A DNA stretch of 64,000 nucleotides from Paraburkholderia flagellata. Its GTDB lineage: Bacteria; Pseudomonadota; Gammaproteobacteria; Burkholderiales; Burkholderiaceae. Positions 62,102 to 64,000 of the stretch are shown here, piece by piece. A program made the position numbers and the translations under genes. The stretch spans positions 744,001 through 808,000 of the forward strand of contig NZ_JAJEJT010000004.1 in the NCBI RefSeq assembly GCF_021390645.1, written 5' to 3'. How positions within the stretch are numbered: position 1 is the stretch's first letter; each line of letters begins with the position of its first letter. The notes beneath the pieces were generated by a model. The model did not search any database. It had not been told where the DNA came from and saw nothing but the letters and a program-made list of their open reading frames with translations.

Positions 62102-63448
62102 TCAGTGGTTGGACGAGAGGGCGACCTCAGCCCTAACCGGATCGAGGCGCAGGCTGAACACGGCAAGCGCAGCACCCGCAAGCGGCACGGCCAGCGCGAG
62201 GAAGAAACCCGCAGGGCCGCCCCACGACAGAAATGTGCCACCGATGGCCGATCCGGCAATCGCACCGGCACGGCCCATGCCAATGGCCCAGCCCGTGGCC
62301 GTGGCACGCAGGGCCGTCGGGTACGCACCCACGACCAGGTAGTTCAAGGCGATCTGCTGCCCGCCAATGCCGAAACCCGCCGCACCTACGAGAGCGAAGA
62401 CGAGCGCCCAATGGGTGCCGGCATAGCCCAACCCGCACGCAATGGCGATACCGAACGCGAACATCGAGCCCAGCAGATTGCGCGTGTTCACGCGCGGCAG
62501 CGCAAACGAAAGCGGAATGGCGCAAACGATGAACACGGCGTTAACGATCACGGTGCCGAGCGGCGCCTGCGCCGCAGGCAGCCCCGCGGATTTGAGGACC
62601 GTAGGCAACCAGGAGAGGAGCATGAACCACGCAACCCAGTTGAGAAGATAAACGGCCCAGATTGCAAGCGTTTTCGCAGCGTAGCCATCCCTGAACAGCG
62701 CGCCGACGCTCGCCTTTGCCACCGCCTCTTCGGGCACGGTGAAGCGGACGTCTGGCGGCAGCGGCTGAGTCACGATTTTCGCGAGCGTGTTGTGCACGTA
62801 GCGCTGCCCGCGGGCGCCGCCTCGCGAGGCCTGATAGTAAAGCGACTCGGGCAGCAAAAGCGCGGCGAGAACGAGCACGGCAAGCGGCACGCCGCCGCCC
62901 ACGACAAAAATGCCCTGCCAGCCAATTACAGGCAGCATGCGTGCCGCAAGCAGGCCGCCGAGCATCGCGCCAGCGGGCAAACCAAGCAGCACGCCGGTCA
63001 TGATGGCGCCGCGCTGCCGTGCGGGACCATATTCGGCGGCAAGCGCGAGCAACACGGGCGTGCAACCGCCCATACCCAACCCGGCGATGAAGCGAAGCAC
63101 CAGAATGAGTTGGGGCGTCGTCGCCCAGGAGGTCGCCAGCGTCGCGCAGCCAAAGAGCGCGAGGCCGATCATGATCGCGGGCCGGCGGCCTATCCGGTCG
63201 CCGACCAGACCGAGCGTCATCGCGCCCAGCGTCATGCCGATGATCCCGGCGGTCAGAATGGGCGCGAGCGCGTTGGCGGGCAGCTTGAACGCAGCAAGAA
63301 TGGCGGGCCCGGTGAAGGCGATGGCCTGCGTATCGAAGCCATCGAGCAGCGCAATCAGCACGCAGAGTGCAAGTACGCGCCACTGGAACGCGCCGAGCCG
63401 TTCTCTGTCGATGAGCGCCGGAATGGAACGCGAGGAAGCGAGAGTCAT
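62102..63448 (-). CDS. benK: Aromatic acid:H+ symporter (BenK type, MFS)
   Basis: 448 aa from ATG 63448. The AAHS-family features are LIALLDGFDTQAIAFTGPAI in helix 1, the loop 2-3 motif GLVGDRIGRRPAIM and RFIAGLGMGGCTPVLLALAAEY in helix 4. BenK and relatives import benzoate or 4-hydroxybenzoate by proton symport. It is tail to tail with catR and carries a CatR-like box upstream. Confidence 0.88.
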   Translation of the reverse strand: MTLASSRSIPALIDRERLGAFQWRVLALCVLIALLDGFDTQAIAFTGPAILAAFKLPANALAPILTAGIIGMTLGAMTLGLVGDRIGRRPAIMIGLALFGCATLATSWATTPQLILVLRFIAGLGMGGCTPVLLALAAEYGPARQRGAIMTGVLLGLPAGAMLGGLLAARMLPVIGWQGIFVVGGGVPLAVLVLAALLLPESLYYQASRGGARGQRYVHNTLAKIVTQPLPPDVRFTVPEEAVAKASVGALFRDGYAAKTLAIWAVYLLNWVAWFMLLSWLPTVLKSAGLPAAQAPLGTVIVNAVFIVCAIPLSFALPRVNTRNLLGSMFAFGIAIACGLGYAGTHWALVFALVGAAGFGIGGQQIALNYLVVGAYPTALRATATGWAIGMGRAGAIAGSAIGGTFLSWGGPAGFFLALAVPLAGAALAVFSLRLDPVRAEVALSSNH

Positions 63449-63569
63449 GACGAAAGTCTCCAGACTGCACGCATCGGGTGAATGCGTGGCGTTTGTTGTT
63501 TTGACATCGATCGAAGCTCGGCCAAGCATAGAGGCCGTCAAGGGGCGCTGTCCAACACCGAATAGGTAT

Positions 63570-63592
63570 CAATTCCATACTTTGAAGGCATA
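63570..63592. promoter_or_regulatory. CatR/BenM-type site upstream of benK
   Basis: CAATTCCATAC (63570-63580), with GTAT (63566-63569) 7 bp before ATAC and a further TTTGAAGGCATAG. The 11-mer is the same as the one in the catB/catR palindrome. Confidence 0.5.
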
Positions 63593-63680
63593 GTTGTCGA
63601 GACGCCATGGGTCGCAGCGTAAAATTCATGCATAACAGCCTGGCTGGCGATTTCGTCTGAAGTCCTAATCTAATGACGCT

Positions 63681-64000
63681 TCAGGGAACACGCCCTGCCA
63701 CCAACCCGTCCAGGAATTCGCGAACGGCGGCGCCGATCTCGCGCGGCGAATCCTCCTGAATGTAATGGATACCCGCCACTGCCACTTCGCGCTGGTTGGG
63801 CCAGCTACGGCAAGCGTCCAGCGCGCGGCCCGTGAGCAGCGCGCCAGGCTCGGCGCGGATCAGCAGCTTCGGGATATCGCTTGCCGCGAGCCACGCTCCG
63901 TATGCTTGAACCGCTCGCGTCACATCGGCAGGCTCACCTTCTATCGGCAGTTCGCGCGCCCACACAAGCGTCGTTCTGCGCGATTCGCGCGTGGCGAACG
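63681..64000 (-). CDS. Haloalkane dehalogenase, C-terminal part (runs off window)
   Basis: About 106 residues on the minus strand ending at 63681. The sequence includes [22 protein letters not shown], then [20 protein letters not shown] (acid residue), [22 protein letters not shown] with the catalytic His in HYIQEDSP, and a final [10 protein letters not shown]. This is the C-terminal signature of DhaA/LinB-type haloalkane dehalogenases. The nucleophile Asp and Trp that stabilise the halide lie outside. Whether the complete gene is intact cannot be seen. It is 230 bp from the benK start on the same strand. Confidence 0.8.
   Translation of the reverse strand, partial: FATRESRRTTLVWARELPIEGEPADVTRAVQAYGAWLAASDIPKLLIRAEPGALLTGRALDACRSWPNQREVAVAGIHYIQEDSPREIGAAVREFLDGLVAGRVP

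Overview
The window is high-GC DNA typical of a Burkholderia sensu lato / Paraburkholderia chromosome or megaplasmid. The signs are several Burkholderia-type porins, DUF4148 and BON-domain secreted proteins, a ben/cat benzoate cluster, an ltn/otn/den tetronate cluster and duplicated housekeeping genes. Most coding regions are ordinary for that group. Two stretches look accessory: about 2.4-11.9 kb (many very small genes) and about 29.8-31.7 kb (insertion sequences).

Layout. 0-2.4 kb: the start of an AI-2E-type permease running off the left edge, and an ABC exporter. 2.4-12 kb: a cold-shock protein, a divergent RpoD-like sigma factor, and extra S21 and IF-1 genes, interspersed with a family of tiny proteins (about 71-99 aa) in repeated cassettes, some copies truncated. 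Three cassette copies share an upstream block and a leader of about 180 nt. 12-19 kb: GntR regulator plus a complete L-threonate/D-erythronate pathway (ltnD, otnK, otnC, MFS transporter, otnI, denD). 19-29.9 kb: a thiamine-diphosphate decarboxylase diverging from a two-component system, which is followed by ytcA-mdtNOP-like efflux genes, a small DUF4148 protein and a secreted alpha/beta hydrolase. The two divergent intergenic regions carry the same operator in four copies, each at the same distance from a -10 hexamer, so these genes probably form one regulon.

30-31.7 kb: a complete IS with inverted ends and a 5-bp target duplication, beside a fragment of a related IS. 31.7-39 kb: small membrane protein, ABC-F ATPase, porin, PQQ-dependent membrane dehydrogenase, porin. 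39-52 kb: LysR, M81 peptidase, MFS, LysR, M20 amidohydrolase, porin, BON protein, MHS transporter, isochorismatase-like hydrolase, TRIC-type channel, second M20 enzyme and MarR regulator; this looks like uptake and hydrolysis of amide or peptide compounds. 52-64 kb: benzoate porin candidate, solute-binding protein, and a same-strand catBCA-benABCD block with catR divergent, benK nearby and the C-terminal part of a haloalkane dehalogenase at the right edge.

Best leads: (1) the repeated small-protein cassette with its shared upstream block, next to duplicated transcription and translation factors; (2) the four-promoter two-component regulon; (3) five perfect 10-bp tandem repeats just upstream of the catA ribosome-binding site; (4) an 11-bp sequence shared by the catB/catR, benK and porin upstream regions.
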